A stretch of 34,594 nt of DNA from Nemertoderma westbladi. Its lineage: Eukaryota > Xenacoelomorpha > Nemertodermatida > Nemertodermatidae. Each line of letters begins with the position of its first letter. Position 1 is the first letter of the stretch. The notes below the pieces were generated by a model. That model was not told the DNA's origin, made no database searches, and was given only the letters and a program-made list of their open reading frames with translations. The position numbers and the translations under genes were made by a program. Of the stretch, positions 20,846-30,170 are shown piece after piece. The stretch covers positions 1-34,594 of the forward strand of contig JAUCBJ010004644.1 in assembly GCA_032718475.1 (NCBI GenBank). The letters run 5' to 3'.

Positions 20846-23800
20846 ATGTCTTTAAAACCACCCAAACAATGGAGTCTGACCGAAAATGAGACTATTTCGT
20901 CATTTAACAACTGGCGCCAGAACATATTATTTCAACTTTCTACCTCGGATGAGTTCTCTCAGTTCCTTGATACATCATGGGGTGCTCAATTTACAACTAC
21001 AAACCGTGGTCTGACAGATGACCCAACTTCTGCCACACCAAGAAGATCTGCGGAAATGAATTCTCAGGCTGATGTGGCCCGTGTTTCTGCCAATATGGCT
21101 CAAATTGACGTTGCTAGCTCTTCTTCCTTTCGCCGCAATCCTTATCCCCAGCAAAACAAAATGCCTTTTCGTGGTTCAAATAAATCATTCCGGCAATCTG
21201 GATATCGTTCAAGCTCACAAACTTCTAAATCATGTTCATTTTGTAAGGCTTGTTCCAAACCTCATTTGGGACATGATATATCATCGTGTTGGGCTCTTTC
21301 CCGCTCTGATCGGTTGGGGCTAATGAAGGCCCTTGCTGTTGAAGTGTATGATGAGGAAGAACAAGATCCAGATGAATTTCCTGCTGATGACTCCATTACA
21401 GCACAATGTGTAACATCACCCACTGCTTTTAGAGTACAGTGTATGACCTCACCATATTTCTTTGCTTTTTTCAAATCTATACCATGCAGGGTTACAATTG
21501 ATACTGGTGCCACATCTAATCTTGTTTCTATGGCATTTGTCATGTCAGCCGGTATTACATTTTCCAGATCGGTACAAAGTGCTCGACAACTTGATAAATC
21601 ACTAATCAAGACTGTTGGTGAGGTTCACATCTCCCTATCATATGGAGGAATTGACCTCCAACTCGAAGCTCTAGTTTGTGAGTCTATGGATACTGATATC
21701 TTAGGAGGGGTTCCTTTCTGTGTTCAGAATGGTATAGAGGTAAATTTGGCTCGCCAGGAAATCAATTTGAAAGGTAAACTTATCACTTATGGTTCCAGAG
21801 CTGAAAATTTCAGCAACATTAGATTCCTTCAACAATGTGTGCGAAATCCTAAATCGACAACAATATTTCCTGGTGATTTTCTTGAAGTCACCAGTGATTC
21901 ATTATCCAATTTCAATGGAGAAGTAGCTGTCGAACCTCGATTTGATTCCCCTCTAAGTGGTTCGTGGCCATCTCCAATAATTACCCGTGTGATTGAGGGA
22001 GCCATCCGGATTCCGAACCATTCTGAGGTACCAATCAATCTTAAAAAGGCTCAACATATTGCCCAGATACAACCTGTTGTATCTTCAGATTTTAAGTTTG
22101 AAGCACCATTCACTCCAGCTCCAATGTTAGAATTTCCTTCCGATATGTCATTTTCTTCTACTGTTGTCCTAGATCCTGATAATCAACTCACAAGTATACA
22201 GAAAGAACAATTTCAAAGATTATTGGTCAAGTATGACTCTGTATTCAATCCTGACATTGGCGCCTATAATGATAATAGTGGTTGTATTCGTGCAAATATT
22301 AATTTAGGTCCTGTTCTCCCCCCCTCTACTAAGGGCAGGATTCCCTTTTATAATAATTCCAATCTTTCTCTACTACAGGAAGAAGCTGACAAATTGGAGC
22401 GTCTTGGTGTATTGGTTAAACCTGAAGATGTTGGAATTATTCCCCAATGTGTGTCTCCTAGTTTTCTGGTTAATAAGCCTGATGGAGGTAAGCGATTTGT
22501 AACTGCTTTCAACAACATTGCTCAGTTCACTAGAATGATTCCAGGCACTGTCACAAAATGTGATGATGTTCTTCGTAATATTTCTTCTTTTAAATACCTG
22601 ATTAAAACAGATTTGACCAAAAGTTTCTTCCAAATAAAGGTGTCTAAATCATCAATGCCTTATTTAGGTACAGTTACTCCATACAAGGGAATTCGTCTTT
22701 ATGCTAGAGCTGCTATGGGCATGCCTGGTTCGTCGGAATGGCTCGATGAAGTTGTATCTCGTGTTTTTGGTGATCTATTACAGCAAGGGAAAGTTGTTAA
22801 GTTGGCGGATGATCTCTATACAGGAGGAGATAGCATTGATGATTTGGTTATCAACTTTGAAAACATTCTTGAGCGTCTTTCTAATAATAACCTTCGACTT
22901 TCTAGTTCAAAGACAGTTATTGCTCCAAAGTCAACTACTATTCTCGGTTGGATATGGAGGGGCGGTTCCATATCAGTCAGCTGTCACAAAATTACCCCTC
23001 TAGTTGTCATGTCACCTCCATCTACATGTACAGCAATGAAATCATTCCTGGGAGCTTGTCAGGATGTATCCAGGTGTATAGAAGGTTACTCCTCTTTATT
23101 GGCTCCCCTTGAGGATAGTATTAAGGGTTTGAAAGGTAATGAGAAATTATCTTGGTCTCCAGAATTGCAGTCTGCTTTTAAGAAAGTCCAGGATACACTA
23201 CGTTCACCTAATACCATAACTATACCTACAAAAAGTGACCGGCTTGTTATTTCTGTTGACGCTGCCTGTAAAGTTTCCAATAAAGGTTTAGGGGCTACTC
23301 TGTTCGTGGTCCGCGGGGATAAAAAACATATTGGCGGATTTTACAGCTTCAAATTGCGTGACCATCAGACAAAGTGGCTTCCCTGTGAGGTCGAGGCCCT
23401 GGCCATTGGCTCTGCTGCTCAACATTGGAGGTCTCTTATTTGCAATAGTATACATACTACTCAGATTCTAACTGATAGCCGTCCTTGTGTTGATGCTTGG
23501 AAGAAACTATGCCGTGGTGAATTTTCCTCTTCAGCCCGAGTGTCCACTTTTCTTACCATTCTAAGTTCACTTAATATTAGTGTTTGTCACATTAAGGGTG
23601 TCAACAACTCTGTTAGCGATTATCAGTCTAGAAACCCCGCAATCTGCACTTATCCCAATTGTCAGATTTGTAAATTCGTCTCAGATACAGTGGATTCTGT
23701 TGTTTATGATATCTCTATATCTGATGTTCTAGCTGGAAGAATACATATGCCATATTTAAATAATACCTCATGGCGTGCTGCCCAACATGCATGTCCTGTT

Positions 23801-25267
23801 CTTCGCAAGGCATACATCCACTTGAAGAATGGATCTAAACCGCTAAGAAAGCACAAAGGAGGACGTGATCTTAAGGAATATCTTCGCATCGCATCGATTA
23901 GCAGCTCTTCTGATTTGATTGTCATTCGGAAACATGACCCATTTGTACATTCCAGAGACCTTACTGTTGTACCTAAGGATATCTCTGTGGGACTGCTCAC
24001 TGCTTTACATACACTCTTCAGCCACCCTTCCAAACATCAGATGGTTTTATTGTTTAATCGTTACTATTTTGCTATTGGTTCCACTAAGACAATCCAAGAC
24101 ATCGTAGACAATTGCGAAGTTTGTAATGCACTCAAGAAGGTTCCCCATGAATTAATTGAAGAAACTAGCTCTTCATCTCCGGATCAAGTTTTCCAAAAGC
24201 TTGCTGCCGATGTCATCCGCAGAAATCGTCAGAAGATACTTGTAGTCAGAGATATCTTATCCAGCTATACTGTAGCATCAATTATTCCAAGTGAACAAGC
24301 AACAGACCTTCGAGCTTCTATTATCACATCTATACTCCCCTTGAAATTCAAGATGTCAAAGGTTCGTGTTGATTGTTTCTCTTCCTTAAAATGTCTTGAA
24401 AATGATCCCCTTCTTGTCCAACATGGAATTCATCTAGAGTTTGGGAGAGTTAAAAACATAAATAAGAATCCAGTTGGTGAAAAGGCAATACAGGAACTTG
24501 AATCTGAGTTACTTCGACAGGACCCCGCTGGTGGACCAGTCACCCCACCTTCATTAACAGTATGTGTAGAAATGTTGAATTCCAGAATTCGAAGCCGCGG
24601 CTTATCTGCTAAAGAGATATTATATGGCAGAGATCAGGTTTCAGGTGAACGTTTGAATTTCAATGACCATGACCTTGCTGCTTCTCTTGATGAAGAAAAA
24701 TCTCGTAATCATGGTTACAGTGCCAAATGCAAGGCTCGAGGTTGCCTTCCCGCTGAAAAGGCTAATGTTCGTGAGGGTCACTTGGTTTACATTAAATCTG
24801 AAGGGTCAAAACTCCATGGTCGTGATAGGTATATTGTTATAAAAATCGATAAGAACATGGCTACACTTCAGAAGCTCCATGGTAATCGATTTGGCTCTCT
24901 TCAGTATGAAGTGCCATTAACGTCCATATTTCCCACCAATCAGGCATTTGATTGGGATCTCCATCAGATTTCATCTTCTTCCGATAATGAGTCTAGCTGT
25001 GATGACATTACTGTTCCTAAAATAAATGAACATTTCCCATGTGATGTTGATGAGAAAGCAACTATTCCAAAAGAGGTATTACGGAGATCAGGTCGTACCC
25101 GTAAAGAACCCGAAAGACTGGGTGTTTCTATGGACAACAATCTGGATTATAGTTCGGATAACCTCGATAACCTTCTCGAACCATGGTGTCCTGGGTGGAC
25201 AAAGGAGGACTATAAGGGCTATGCTGATATGAAATCTAAGAAGAATGAAGGAAAAAAAGATAATTAG
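20846..25267 (+). CDS. Gag-Pol polyprotein of the LTR retrotransposon, gag core apparently deleted
   Basis: 1473 residues, uninterrupted. Residues 1-50 resemble the N-terminus of the Gag of this family (WSLTENETISSFNNW). A Ser/Arg-rich stretch follows, then a CCHC-like zinc knuckle from C130 (CxxC...GHxxxxC). Protease has DTGA at D219. RT has D589 (TDLTKSFFQ) and the second aspartate pair D655-D656 in an LADD box instead of the usual YxDD. RNase H has D805 and D877. Integrase has H1055/H1060/H1064 and C1090/C1093 in the zinc-binding part and D1122, D1176, E1212 with the exact DD35E spacing. A GPY/F-like tail follows. All catalytic residues I can place are intact. Only about 130 residues precede the knuckle, where relatives have several hundred; a capsid-core deletion in frame is the likely reason. 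The stop (TAG) is 4 bases before the 3' LTR. Ty3/Gypsy rather than BEL/Pao is inferred from RT and RNase H motifs. Confidence 0.9.
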   Translation: MSLKPPKQWSLTENETISSFNNWRQNILFQLSTSDEFSQFLDTSWGAQFTTTNRGLTDDPTSATPRRSAEMNSQADVARVSANMAQIDVASSSSFRRNPYPQQNKMPFRGSNKSFRQSGYRSSSQTSKSCSFCKACSKPHLGHDISSCWALSRSDRLGLMKALAVEVYDEEEQDPDEFPADDSITAQCVTSPTAFRVQCMTSPYFFAFFKSIPCRVTIDTGATSNLVSMAFVMSAGITFSRSVQSARQLDKSLIKTVGEVHISLSYGGIDLQLEALVCESMDTDILGGVPFCVQNGIEVNLARQEINLKGKLITYGSRAENFSNIRFLQQCVRNPKSTTIFPGDFLEVTSDSLSNFNGEVAVEPRFDSPLSGSWPSPIITRVIEGAIRIPNHSEVPINLKKAQHIAQIQPVVSSDFKFEAPFTPAPMLEFPSDMSFSSTVVLDPDNQLTSIQKEQFQRLLVKYDSVFNPDIGAYNDNSGCIRANINLGPVLPPSTKGRIPFYNNSNLSLLQEEADKLERLGVLVKPEDVGIIPQCVSPSFLVNKPDGGKRFVTAFNNIAQFTRMIPGTVTKCDDVLRNISSFKYLIKTDLTKSFFQIKVSKSSMPYLGTVTPYKGIRLYARAAMGMPGSSEWLDEVVSRVFGDLLQQGKVVKLADDLYTGGDSIDDLVINFENILERLSNNNLRLSSSKTVIAPKSTTILGWIWRGGSISVSCHKITPLVVMSPPSTCTAMKSFLGACQDVSRCIEGYSSLLAPLEDSIKGLKGNEKLSWSPELQSAFKKVQDTLRSPNTITIPTKSDRLVISVDAACKVSNKGLGATLFVVRGDKKHIGGFYSFKLRDHQTKWLPCEVEALAIGSAAQHWRSLICNSIHTTQILTDSRPCVDAWKKLCRGEFSSSARVSTFLTILSSLNISVCHIKGVNNSVSDYQSRNPAICTYPNCQICKFVSDTVDSVVYDISISDVLAGRIHMPYLNNTSWRAAQHACPVLRKAYIHLKNGSKPLRKHKGGRDLKEYLRIASISSSSDLIVIRKHDPFVHSRDLTVVPKDISVGLLTALHTLFSHPSKHQMVLLFNRYYFAIGSTKTIQDIVDNCEVCNALKKVPHELIEETSSSSPDQVFQKLAADVIRRNRQKILVVRDILSSYTVASIIPSEQATDLRASIITSILPLKFKMSKVRVDCFSSLKCLENDPLLVQHGIHLEFGRVKNINKNPVGEKAIQELESELLRQDPAGGPVTPPSLTVCVEMLNSRIRSRGLSAKEILYGRDQVSGERLNFNDHDLAASLDEEKSRNHGYSAKCKARGCLPAEKANVREGHLVYIKSEGSKLHGRDRYIVIKIDKNMATLQKLHGNRFGSLQYEVPLTSIFPTNQAFDWDLHQISSSSDNESSCDDITVPKINEHFPCDVDEKATIPKEVLRRSGRTRKEPERLGVSMDNNLDYSSDNLDNLLEPWCPGWTKEDYKGYADMKSKKNEGKKDN
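25246..25259 (+). other. Polypurine tract
   Basis: A purine-only run, GAAGGAAAAAAAGA, within the last codons of the pol ORF, ending about 12 bases before the 3' LTR. Expected primer site for plus-strand DNA synthesis. Confidence 0.6.
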
Positions 25268-25271
25268 GACA

Positions 25272-25573
25272 GCGCCATACATTCGCTATGTATATTGTAA
25301 ACTCAATGAATTATATTATTCGAACTCTATTAGCTATTACTTTTTGTATTCGTCATACAGCTGTTAGGACTCTTATAAACTTAAACTATACAGCTGTTAG
25401 GACTATTGGTGGTGGTTAGGTTGACTAATATTATGTGCTCTTTATTGATGAGTTTTATTATTATTATTTTTGTGTCTAAAGTAAAATATAATTTATTAGT
25501 TTTGGAAATTATTTGTGTGATTTATTTGGGTTAGATGAGGGACTGAACGCTGGCCGTGCTTAACTTCTTGCGT
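25272..25573 (+). repeat. 3' LTR
   Basis: Same 302 bp as the 5' LTR with one visible substitution. The downstream flank begins TGGAAAATTTC. Confidence 0.92.
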
Positions 25574-26198
25574 TGGAAAATTTCTAAACTTTTTCCAGAC
25601 TACATGTGAACCAAGTTTGGATAGATTTCATCGATATTTGGCCGAGTTATTAACGTTTAAAACTAGACACGACAGAACAACAGACACCGATTGAGTTAGT
25701 GGTACCTGTATGCTAAGCTCGCGGCGCTCGGCTACAAATAAGGAGTGGGAAATTTAAAATGCAATCAATTAATGTATTCTCCCATGTCTGCATGTACTGT
25801 GCTACCGTGCAGCTAGGAGTACAGGAGTAACTCAGCCACTACAGTTAGTTACTATCAATTCAGCAACTTCAGACTTCAGCTTACTTGCCGACAAGCTACA
25901 CTGTACAACAGTACTGCAGTATATAGATATCGCAAAGTGAACATTGTCTATTAATACAAAAATATCCTAGAGTTTGTATTATGTAGGCCCTACCGCCTAC
26001 CTGCCTGCTGCCTACCCCTGTACCCTACAGCTACAAAGATATTTTAAAGTTAATATTACAGTATTATCTTTCCAATTTATCTTATTACTGCCAGACTGTG
26101 TTATTATATCTTGTGAGAGTGTTAAAGTAAAAGTAACAGCCGACTGACTGAACTATAGGAGTAACATTCATCCAATCGAAATATTGCAGTATTGTAAT
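25574..26198. other. 5' flank of INTS2
   Basis: No coding sequence. Holds CTG/CTAC-rich low-complexity patches (about 25800-26030). The promoter and 5' UTR of INTS2 are presumably here; no clear core promoter motif is visible. The retrotransposon ends about 625 bases before the INTS2 ATG. Confidence 0.5.
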
Positions 26199-29100
26199 AT
26201 GGGTTTGTCTTTTTTACCAGTCAGCTACGAAGCATTTACGCTTGTCCAATCCGGCAATGTTAACAGACTAAACGAACTGAGTGCTGTTGAGGTTCGAGCA
26301 ATCCTTCCCTACCTGGTGCGAACCACGTTGTGCGTACCAATGGACGATACGGCTTCCTGGGACTCGACTAGAGAGAAAATTCTAGAAACTCTAGTATCCA
26401 TGGAGCCGGTGAATAATATCGTCGCGTTTCTTAGCGTTGACTATCACATGTTGGAGCAAGATACTAAGAAAGAACTCTATTTGAAACAGAAACAGGGGAT
26501 AGACAGCATCCTCAAATCGGATTCGGTAAATAGTGGAAGTGAATCGTGTATTATGGAGTTCGAGCGGGGTGATTACATACACAAACTACGACTTATACAA
26601 CGGGAGGCGATTATATTAACCCTGATGGGGAAGCGAGTCGACTTACAGACGTACGAGAACGAGTTGTTAGACAGTCTGGTCTACCAGGAAGAGGTCTCCG
26701 ATAGTCTGTGTATCTGCCAAGCGGAGTTGCCGACAGTGCTGGCGATGGAGCAACTCGTTGAAGGTTTACTCCGTCTCGCAGACGGAGCAGTTTATATCAG
26801 TCGACTGGTCGCCAACTCCCCGGATGTGTTCCGTAAGGTTGTCGCGGCGTTGGTTGCGAACGCCGAGCCCCAGAGCGGTGAGGACGAGCTGCTGACGCGG
26901 CGTAGAAGCGACGCCATCCGATGTTTGTGTCGGATGAACCCGTCAGAACGACTCACTGTACGGGATTCCTGTGTGCAGAAACGTAAACTCGCTTCGCTCG
27001 TTATTCTCCTCTCGTTGGACCACCGCGACTCTGTGGATCTAGTCGGGTTCATATCCGGGCTACTCCTCGGGTCCGCGGTAGAAACTCGCCAGTGGTTCTG
27101 TAATTACATCCGCGGAGCCCAGAAGGGGAAGCCCTCGCCCTCGGGCGCCCACGAACACCCGCCCACCGCAGTCGCTGCTCTCGCTTCCCGACTCGTCGAC
27201 GAGTTGACTTCGCTAACTTCCTCCCTGTCGCTTCACGGTTCCGCGCTACTCGCCGCCGTATCGGTACTGCGTCTCTACGCCTCACTTCGTGGATTCGCCA
27301 ACTGGCGTTTCCCGGATACCGAAGCGAACCTTCTGTTTACCCTCGCTACCATGGCAACCGACCCCTCTCCCGCCGTAGATCGCTTCATCTCGGTTTCTCT
27401 CGCCTTCCTCCTCGCTTGTCCCTTCGTTATTAACACGACGGCGCAAGAACGCGCCACCGTAGTGTGGCTACGCGAACTCATTATCCGCAGCTCCGCCACC
27501 GGCCATATGCTCCTCCTATTGGCTATCCATTTCCATAGCAACCACACGACCAGTATAGTGGAACTTATCTGCTCGACTTTGGGAATGCGGATTCCTGTGC
27601 GAACCGCCTCGTTGGCTCGACTCAAAACGATGTTCACGGTGAGCGTGTTCACCGAGTCGGTGATCGCCTCGCACGCGGTGACGGTGCCCTCGACCGGTCC
27701 ACTCACCGCCCATCGCCACTCACTCCTACCCATACACTGTATGCTCCAACTACTGCGCAGCCGCACGTTCGCGCGTCACGGCGTCGCCATACAGCCCTGG
27801 ATCTACGCGCAGATCAACCAATCACGACGGCCGCTTCACCCGCTGCTGACGCCCCTTATCGACGCGTTCGTGAACTCGGTTCTCGGCTCCCGGAAGGCCG
27901 GCTCCCACGCCTTCCGTCAGGCCTTCACTGAAGGACAGATCGAGAGCACGGTTCGCTGCTACACCGCTGGGGGCGCCCTAACCCCCGCCCTACTCATTCT
28001 CTACTACTGCCTCCTTTACAAGGAGGTCCTCCAGACTAACGCCCGTTACTACCTAGACCTTTCGGTTGCCCCGGTTACCTACTCCCCCCGGCTCTACTCC
28101 TCGCTCCCCATTAAACTCCTACTCGGCCAGATAAAGGCGCAGCAACACGACTACAGCAACCTGTACCCGCCCACCCTGCGGTTGCTAAGCAAACACTACC
28201 CCGATCTGTGTCTCGTGTTGCCATGGTCCAAGGGATGCCATGGCAACACGGTGGACGGCGGGCCGCCCTCACCGGAGGAGCTGGAAGCGGCGCTAGGGGG
28301 CGCCAACCCGCCGCTAGGGAGCGCCAACCCGCCGCTATGGGGCGCCAACCCTCCGCTGGGGGGCGCCAACCCCACTAGGGCTCTACTCGCCCTCCAGGGA
28401 GCGCTACTGGCTCCCAACCCCGAGCCCTACCGCCCTGCGTTGCTACGCAACCTACGACGCGCACTGGTCGCCGGGACGCCCCGTCGTCTGGCCGACTCTA
28501 TGTGCGACTTGTGGCGCCGTCTGTACGCGGGGTTCCCCCGTCGCACCGGTGCCGACACGGTAAACGCCCTCCGCGTCGCGTCCCACACCTACTCCCAAGA
28601 GGATCTCACCCGGGACCCGTTGGTGGTCCTCAGCGTCGCACCGCCGGTGTTCCGGTGCCCTCCCTTACTCTCCTGTCTGCTTACCGTTCTCGAGGCTTCG
28701 CTCACCAGCTCCGACGTGCAGTTCGCCTCCCACTGCCAACTCAACCCCGTTGCCGAGGTAACCGGGGGGCTTCCCTCTAGCGATGACGTCATACTAACCG
28801 GCGCCACCAATGGCGCCTCCAAGGTTAGTTCCGAGCAGGAACGTGAGGAACTGCGTTCAGCGCTTAGTCTCGCAACCTATTCCGCGTCGATTCAGTTACT
28901 ACTGGAGGCGTGTCTCCCGGGTCCCGAGTGCGGCGCATCGCCGCTAGAGGCGCAGGGCGCCCAGCAGCTGACTGACCCCCAGGATGGGCGCCCCGACGCC
29001 CACCAGCTGACTAACCCCCAGGATGGGCGACCCAACGCCCACCAGCTGAGTGACCCCCAGGATGGGCGACCCAACGCCCACCAGCTGACTGACCCCCAGG

Positions 29101-29720
29101 ATGGGCGACCCAACGCCCACCAGCTGACTGACCTCCGCGAGGTTCAGGGCATCGTCTGCTCCTTCATTCACCAGCGGTTTATCGCGCAACCGATGCTCGC
29201 TAAACTCATCCACTTCCAGGGCTACTCCTCGGCGCTCCTCCCCGTTACAGTTCCCGGCATCGCCTCCATGCACATCTGCCTCGACTTCATCCCTGAGCTA
29301 CTGGGCCAACCCCATCCGGACAAACAGCTGTTCGGCATTCAACTGATCTCCCATCTGTGCGTCCAGTACGCGCTGCCCACCAGTCTCTCGGCCGCCCGTC
29401 TCGCCATCAACGTCTGCTCCACCCTCCTCACCGTTCTCACCTCTTCCTCGCGTCCGCAGTTCTTCACCTCCGCTCTCCCCGCTCTCGCTCGCATGTGCGA
29501 CGCCTTTCCGGTTCTCTGCTCCGACGTTACTTCCCTCCTCCTCCAACTCGGCCAGATAACCACCGCGGATATCGCCGATCGGCGACGGGGTGGCGTCCTA
29601 GCGCCATCTAGAGGCGAATACGCGTCCCAATTAGATAATAGTAGCGCCCTCTTGCAACAAGTTAAGGAAATATTTAGTGACATTCTGGACTCGGCCATTA
29701 TTAATAAAATTGGTAGATGA
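26199..29720 (+). CDS. INTS2: Integrator complex subunit 2, single exon
   Basis: 1173 residues from the first ATG. The open frame also reads back to a TTG at 26184, but a TTG is not a credible start here; the ATG at 26199 has A at -3 and G at +4. INTS2 is part of the backbone of the Integrator complex, which cleaves snRNA 3' ends and attenuates paused RNA polymerase II in the nucleus. The N-terminus (LSAVEVRAILPYLVRTTLC, about residues 27-45) and the helical-repeat body and C-terminus resemble INTS2 throughout; length is close to human (about 1204 aa). No catalytic site is expected in this scaffold protein. Two low-complexity insertions are encoded by minisatellites (about residues 701-726 and 922-977). 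Coding GC is much higher than the flanks. No introns, whereas vertebrate INTS2 has many. Confidence 0.92.
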   Translation: MGLSFLPVSYEAFTLVQSGNVNRLNELSAVEVRAILPYLVRTTLCVPMDDTASWDSTREKILETLVSMEPVNNIVAFLSVDYHMLEQDTKKELYLKQKQGIDSILKSDSVNSGSESCIMEFERGDYIHKLRLIQREAIILTLMGKRVDLQTYENELLDSLVYQEEVSDSLCICQAELPTVLAMEQLVEGLLRLADGAVYISRLVANSPDVFRKVVAALVANAEPQSGEDELLTRRRSDAIRCLCRMNPSERLTVRDSCVQKRKLASLVILLSLDHRDSVDLVGFISGLLLGSAVETRQWFCNYIRGAQKGKPSPSGAHEHPPTAVAALASRLVDELTSLTSSLSLHGSALLAAVSVLRLYASLRGFANWRFPDTEANLLFTLATMATDPSPAVDRFISVSLAFLLACPFVINTTAQERATVVWLRELIIRSSATGHMLLLLAIHFHSNHTTSIVELICSTLGMRIPVRTASLARLKTMFTVSVFTESVIASHAVTVPSTGPLTAHRHSLLPIHCMLQLLRSRTFARHGVAIQPWIYAQINQSRRPLHPLLTPLIDAFVNSVLGSRKAGSHAFRQAFTEGQIESTVRCYTAGGALTPALLILYYCLLYKEVLQTNARYYLDLSVAPVTYSPRLYSSLPIKLLLGQIKAQQHDYSNLYPPTLRLLSKHYPDLCLVLPWSKGCHGNTVDGGPPSPEELEAALGGANPPLGSANPPLWGANPPLGGANPTRALLALQGALLAPNPEPYRPALLRNLRRALVAGTPRRLADSMCDLWRRLYAGFPRRTGADTVNALRVASHTYSQEDLTRDPLVVLSVAPPVFRCPPLLSCLLTVLEASLTSSDVQFASHCQLNPVAEVTGGLPSSDDVILTGATNGASKVSSEQEREELRSALSLATYSASIQLLLEACLPGPECGASPLEAQGAQQLTDPQDGRPDAHQLTNPQDGRPNAHQLSDPQDGRPNAHQLTDPQDGRPNAHQLTDLREVQGIVCSFIHQRFIAQPMLAKLIHFQGYSSALLPVTVPGIASMHICLDFIPELLGQPHPDKQLFGIQLISHLCVQYALPTSLSAARLAINVCSTLLTVLTSSSRPQFFTSALPALARMCDAFPVLCSDVTSLLLQLGQITTADIADRRRGGVLAPSRGEYASQLDNSSALLQQVKEIFSDILDSAIINKIGR
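28296..28377 (+). repeat. 21-bp coding minisatellite in INTS2
   Basis: CGCCAACCC recurs at 28301, 28322, 28343 and 28364 in a 21-bp unit encoding about PLGGANP four times with substitutions (GSANPPL, WGANPPL). Frame is preserved because the unit is a multiple of three. The unit also contains CTAGGGGGCGCC, which resembles a CTCF core. Confidence 0.9.
28962..29130 (+). repeat. 39-bp coding minisatellite in INTS2
   Basis: Units start at 28962, 29001, 29040, 29079 and 29118 (partial), each 39 bp, encoding HQLTDPQDGRPNA with minor changes (first unit QQ..., one N for D, one S for T). Near-identity at DNA level indicates recent expansion or homogenisation inside a conserved nuclear protein. Confidence 0.95.
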
Positions 29721-30040
29721 TAATAATTGGCCAAAAGGTCAAACAAAAGCGAGTTTCTAGTTTGAGTTGATTGGCAATATTTTAGATGCGGTTTATAAAT
29801 GTATTTAAAACATTCCAATTTGCTCCTTCTGCCTGGTAAATTGGAAGTGCACTTTATAATATTTATCAATGATCGGAAATGGAAATATTATGTAATTCCG
29901 TAGAGACAGATATTTATTATGTATAACTTTATATGATAGATGACTTTATACGGCGGGTGAGAATGCAAAGAGGGGGTTAGGGGGGGTATTAATGATAATC
30001 TTGTTATATTAGTGGTTATCATCACATGTAGGTTGGCGGT
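29721..30040. other. 3' flank of INTS2
   Basis: AT-rich, no coding sequence. A G-rich patch (GGGGGTTAGGGGGGG) lies near 29970-29987. No polyadenylation signal is clear-cut outside the coding end and no poly(A) tract follows the stop. Confidence 0.5.
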
Positions 30041-30170
30041 GGGACTTTCGACCCAATTAAAATTATCCAGGGGAAATTCACCTACGCAAATAACAGCTGA
30101 TTACTCCCAAAAATAAAATTTATCCCATTCTATTGTTTATTGTTTTGGTTAGAATAACGTGCCATTGGAA
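30041..30170. repeat. Dispersed repeat family, copy C
   Basis: Shares with copy B, in the same order: ATCCAGGGGAAATT, CGCAAATAACAGCTG, AAAAATAA, and the segment TTTATTGTTTTGGTTAGAAT leading to ACGTGCCA. The match runs at least 110 bases. Same orientation as copies A, B and D. Confidence 0.75.

Larger units (their letters stand above)
20356..25573 (+). mobile_element. LTR retrotransposon, Ty3/Gypsy-type domain order, near-identical LTRs
   Basis: Two 302-bp direct repeats (20356-20657 and 25272-25573) bracket a single long gag-pol-like ORF (20846-25267). The LTRs differ at one position that I can see (AAACTCTACAG against AAACTATACAG). Order is nucleocapsid-like region, protease, reverse transcriptase, RNase H, integrase. 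A candidate primer-binding site starts with TGG right after the 5' LTR and a polypurine tract lies just before the 3' LTR. I find no clear 4-6 bp target-site duplication: bases before the element end AACTT and bases after begin TGGAA. The precise LTR edges are uncertain by one base. Confidence 0.92.

Noticed and set aside
20356-25573. Assignment to BEL/Pao
   Set aside because: RT and RNase H motifs and the domain pattern (DLTKSFFQ, TILGW, DD35E integrase) fit a Ty3/Gypsy-like element better; BEL-type RT motifs are not seen. Confidence in the exact clade is limited.
26184-26198. Five extra codons at the INTS2 N-terminus starting from TTG
   Set aside because: TTG is not a plausible animal start; the ATG at 26199 has a good context and agrees with the family N-terminus.
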